This document shows positions 16,067 to 16,840 of a DNA stretch of 16,840 nucleotides, in pieces. Under the pieces are notes generated by a model that saw only the letters and a list, made by a program, of their open reading frames with translations, was not told where the DNA came from and did no database searches. How positions within the stretch are numbered: position 1 is the first letter of the stretch; every line of letters begins with the position of its first letter. A program made the position numbers and the translations under genes. This DNA is from Tannerellaceae bacterium (GTDB lineage Bacteria > Bacteroidota > Bacteroidia > Bacteroidales > Tannerellaceae): the NCBI GenBank assembly GCA_031267205.1, contig JAIRZN010000171.1, positions 1-16,840 of the forward strand, given 5' to 3'.

Positions 16067-16074
16067 CAAATATA
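16067..16074 (-). promoter_or_regulatory. Candidate -7 box of recQ
   Basis: Reads TATATTTG on the minus strand, matching TAnnTTTG, 37 bp upstream of the recQ ATG at 16030. No TTTG at -33 is seen. It supports starting translation at 16030 rather than at the upstream GTG. From here to 16278 I see no gene or clear signal. Confidence 0.45.
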
Positions 16075-16278
16075 GCACAAAAAAGCCTGAATACTAAAGA
16101 GTACGGAAGGCGAAACCATATCCGCCTCCCCCGCCGGCGCGTAGAAGCGGCAATTCGGGACTGTTCCACAAATATTTGCTAAACCCGCTCCCCCATAAAA
16201 ACAACCTTGACGTCAGTCGGACTAATAAAAGGAATTGCAAATAATCAAGCCATGCAATCCCCGTAAGAATAATAATTT

Positions 16279-16373
16279 GGGCGTGCCCCCGCCTACGGCG
16301 CGGTCGGGCTATCCGCTGCAAGTCCTCGCTCGCTGCGCTCGTTCCGGGCTTTCCGCTACTATCCCTCACGCAA
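16279..16373. repeat. GC-rich intergenic structured repeat, Bacteroidota REP-like element
   Basis: A ~95-bp GC-rich block in an AT-rich intergenic region. It opens GGGCGTG and closes CACGC, giving short terminal inverted repeats. Inside, GTCGGGCTATCCGCT and CCGGGCTTTCCGCTACTATCC are an imperfect direct duplication, and CGCC-TAC-GGCG can form a hairpin. I recall sequences of this build, with the CGGGCTWTCCGCT core, scattered between genes of many Bacteroidota. That is memory, not a search. Its right end supplies the stop codon of the truncated coding remnant next to it. Frames through it (Arg-rich peptides) are not genes. Confidence 0.55.
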
Positions 16374-16840
16374 AGAGCATAAACGATACGGCCGGCCTTA
16401 TAGGCAAGCGCATGTATGCCTCGGCCTCCTTCAGCTTATCGGTAACGATAATCGTGCGGGTGGCAGGGTTTTTCCACTTTCCATACGAGCTTAAATACTT
16501 GTTGTACTCCTCAAGAAGTTTGAGGAACTTGCCAAAGTAGTCGACACCTTTGGCTTGGGTGTCGACTTGTTTTCCAAAGGTGTCGACTTGTTTTCCAAAG
16601 GCGTCGACTTGTTTTCCAAAGGCGTCGACTTGTTTCCCAAAGGGGTCGACTGATTTCCGAAGGGGGTCGACTGATTTCCCAAAGGGGTCGACTGATTTTC
16701 CAAAGGGGTCGACTTATTTCCCAAAGGGGTCGACTGATTTCCCAAAGGGGTCGACTAATTTCCCAAAGGGGTCGACTTGTTTCCCAAAGGGGTCGACTGA
16801 TTTCCCAAAGGGGTCGACTGATTTCCGAAAGGGGTCGACT
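16366..16840 (-). pseudogene. Truncated, decayed gene with N-terminal VDPFGK heptapeptide repeats
   Basis: On the minus strand the frame of GTCGAC reads as seven-residue repeats VDPFGKS, VDPFGKQ, VDAFGKQ, VDTFGKQ. It then runs without a break into non-repetitive, protein-like sequence (VDYFGKFLKLLEEYNKYLSS, then YGKWKNPATRTIIVTDKLKE) and stops at TGA 16368-16366. The non-repeat part looks like a helical domain that I think occurs in Bacteroidales proteins of unknown function, but I cannot name it. Signs of decay: an in-frame TAA inside the array (16716-16714), no start codon between it and the domain, and an abrupt end at the neighbouring GC-rich element after AEAYMRLP. The 5' end is outside the window. 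It could instead be a non-coding array whose period of 21 keeps frames open, but the unique tail argues for a former gene. Confidence 0.5.
16540..16840. repeat. 21-bp tandem repeat array with GTCGAC core, at least 15 units
   Basis: GTCGAC occurs at 16540, 16561, 16582, 16603, 16624, 16645, 16666, 16687, 16708, 16729, 16750, 16771, 16792, 16813 and 16834, exactly every 21 bp, and the array runs off the right edge. The commonest unit is GTCGACTGATTTCCCAAAGG plus one G. Variation is graded: units near 16560-16620 have ACTTGTTTTCCAAAGG(T/C), later ones ACTGATTTCCCAAAGGGG. This suggests expansion from the left, coding-like end. There are no unique spacers, so it is not a CRISPR array. Confidence 0.95.

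Noticed and set aside
16094..16369. 91-residue Arg-rich minus-strand frame
   Set aside because: It is a read-through of the GC-rich intergenic element and AT-rich flank with no family resemblance.
16491..16745. 84-residue minus-strand frame of GNQSTPL heptads as a gene
   Set aside because: It begins at a TTG inside the array, is preceded by an in-frame TAG, and ends in low-complexity sequence. The VDPFGK frame, not this one, continues into plausible protein.
16540..16840. CRISPR array
   Set aside because: Units are contiguous 21-bp copies with no unique spacers, and no cas genes are in the window.

Overview
The window looks like ordinary chromosome from a member of the Bacteroidales (Bacteroidota), possibly near Parabacteroides/Tannerella. 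The evidence is four exported proteins with lipobox or signal-peptide starts, AT-rich leaders without clear Shine-Dalgarno sites, several boxes matching the Bacteroidota -7 consensus TAnnTTTG, a response regulator whose C-terminus resembles RprY, a membrane-anchored MutS-family ATPase, and a GC-rich intergenic repeat of a type I associate with this phylum. Genus cannot be fixed from the sequence alone. No rRNA, tRNA, CRISPR array or insertion sequence was seen.

Layout. 1-858 (-): an AraC-family regulator cut off by the left edge. 859-1151: a divergent regulatory region with paired direct repeats. 1152-7821 (+): one operon of a TetR repressor, TolC-like outer-membrane factor, lipoprotein membrane-fusion protein, HAE1-type RND pump and a small PII-like protein. 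A hairpin with a U-rich tail follows. 7921-10440 (+): an OmpR-family regulator with a degenerate phosphorylation site, then a MutS-family membrane ATPase. 10447-11466 (-): an ApbE flavin transferase lipoprotein. 11607-13001 (+): a lipoprotein joining a DUF1080-like domain to a PHP-like domain. 13024-13191: an array of 21-bp repeats. 13362-14186 (+): panB. 14189-16030 (-): recQ. 16031-16840: no intact gene; it holds a GC-rich structured repeat, the truncated 3' part of a degenerate coding sequence, and a second, unrelated 21-bp array that runs off the right edge.

How the genes work together. The efflux block is a complete tripartite drug-efflux-type system with its own TetR repressor and probably a second input from the divergent AraC protein. 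The PII-like protein at its end suggests small-molecule or nucleotide sensing linked to the pump (inference). The remaining genes are housekeeping or accessory singletons: pantothenate synthesis, a recombination helicase, flavinylation, and a secreted carbohydrate-type protein.

I do not see a clear new defence or mobile system. The most unusual material is the pair of 21-bp arrays (one embedded in a decayed heptapeptide-repeat gene), the RprY-like regulator lacking its phospho-acceptor, the pump-linked PII-like protein, and 12-bp direct repeats 21 bp apart in the AraC/TetR intergenic region.
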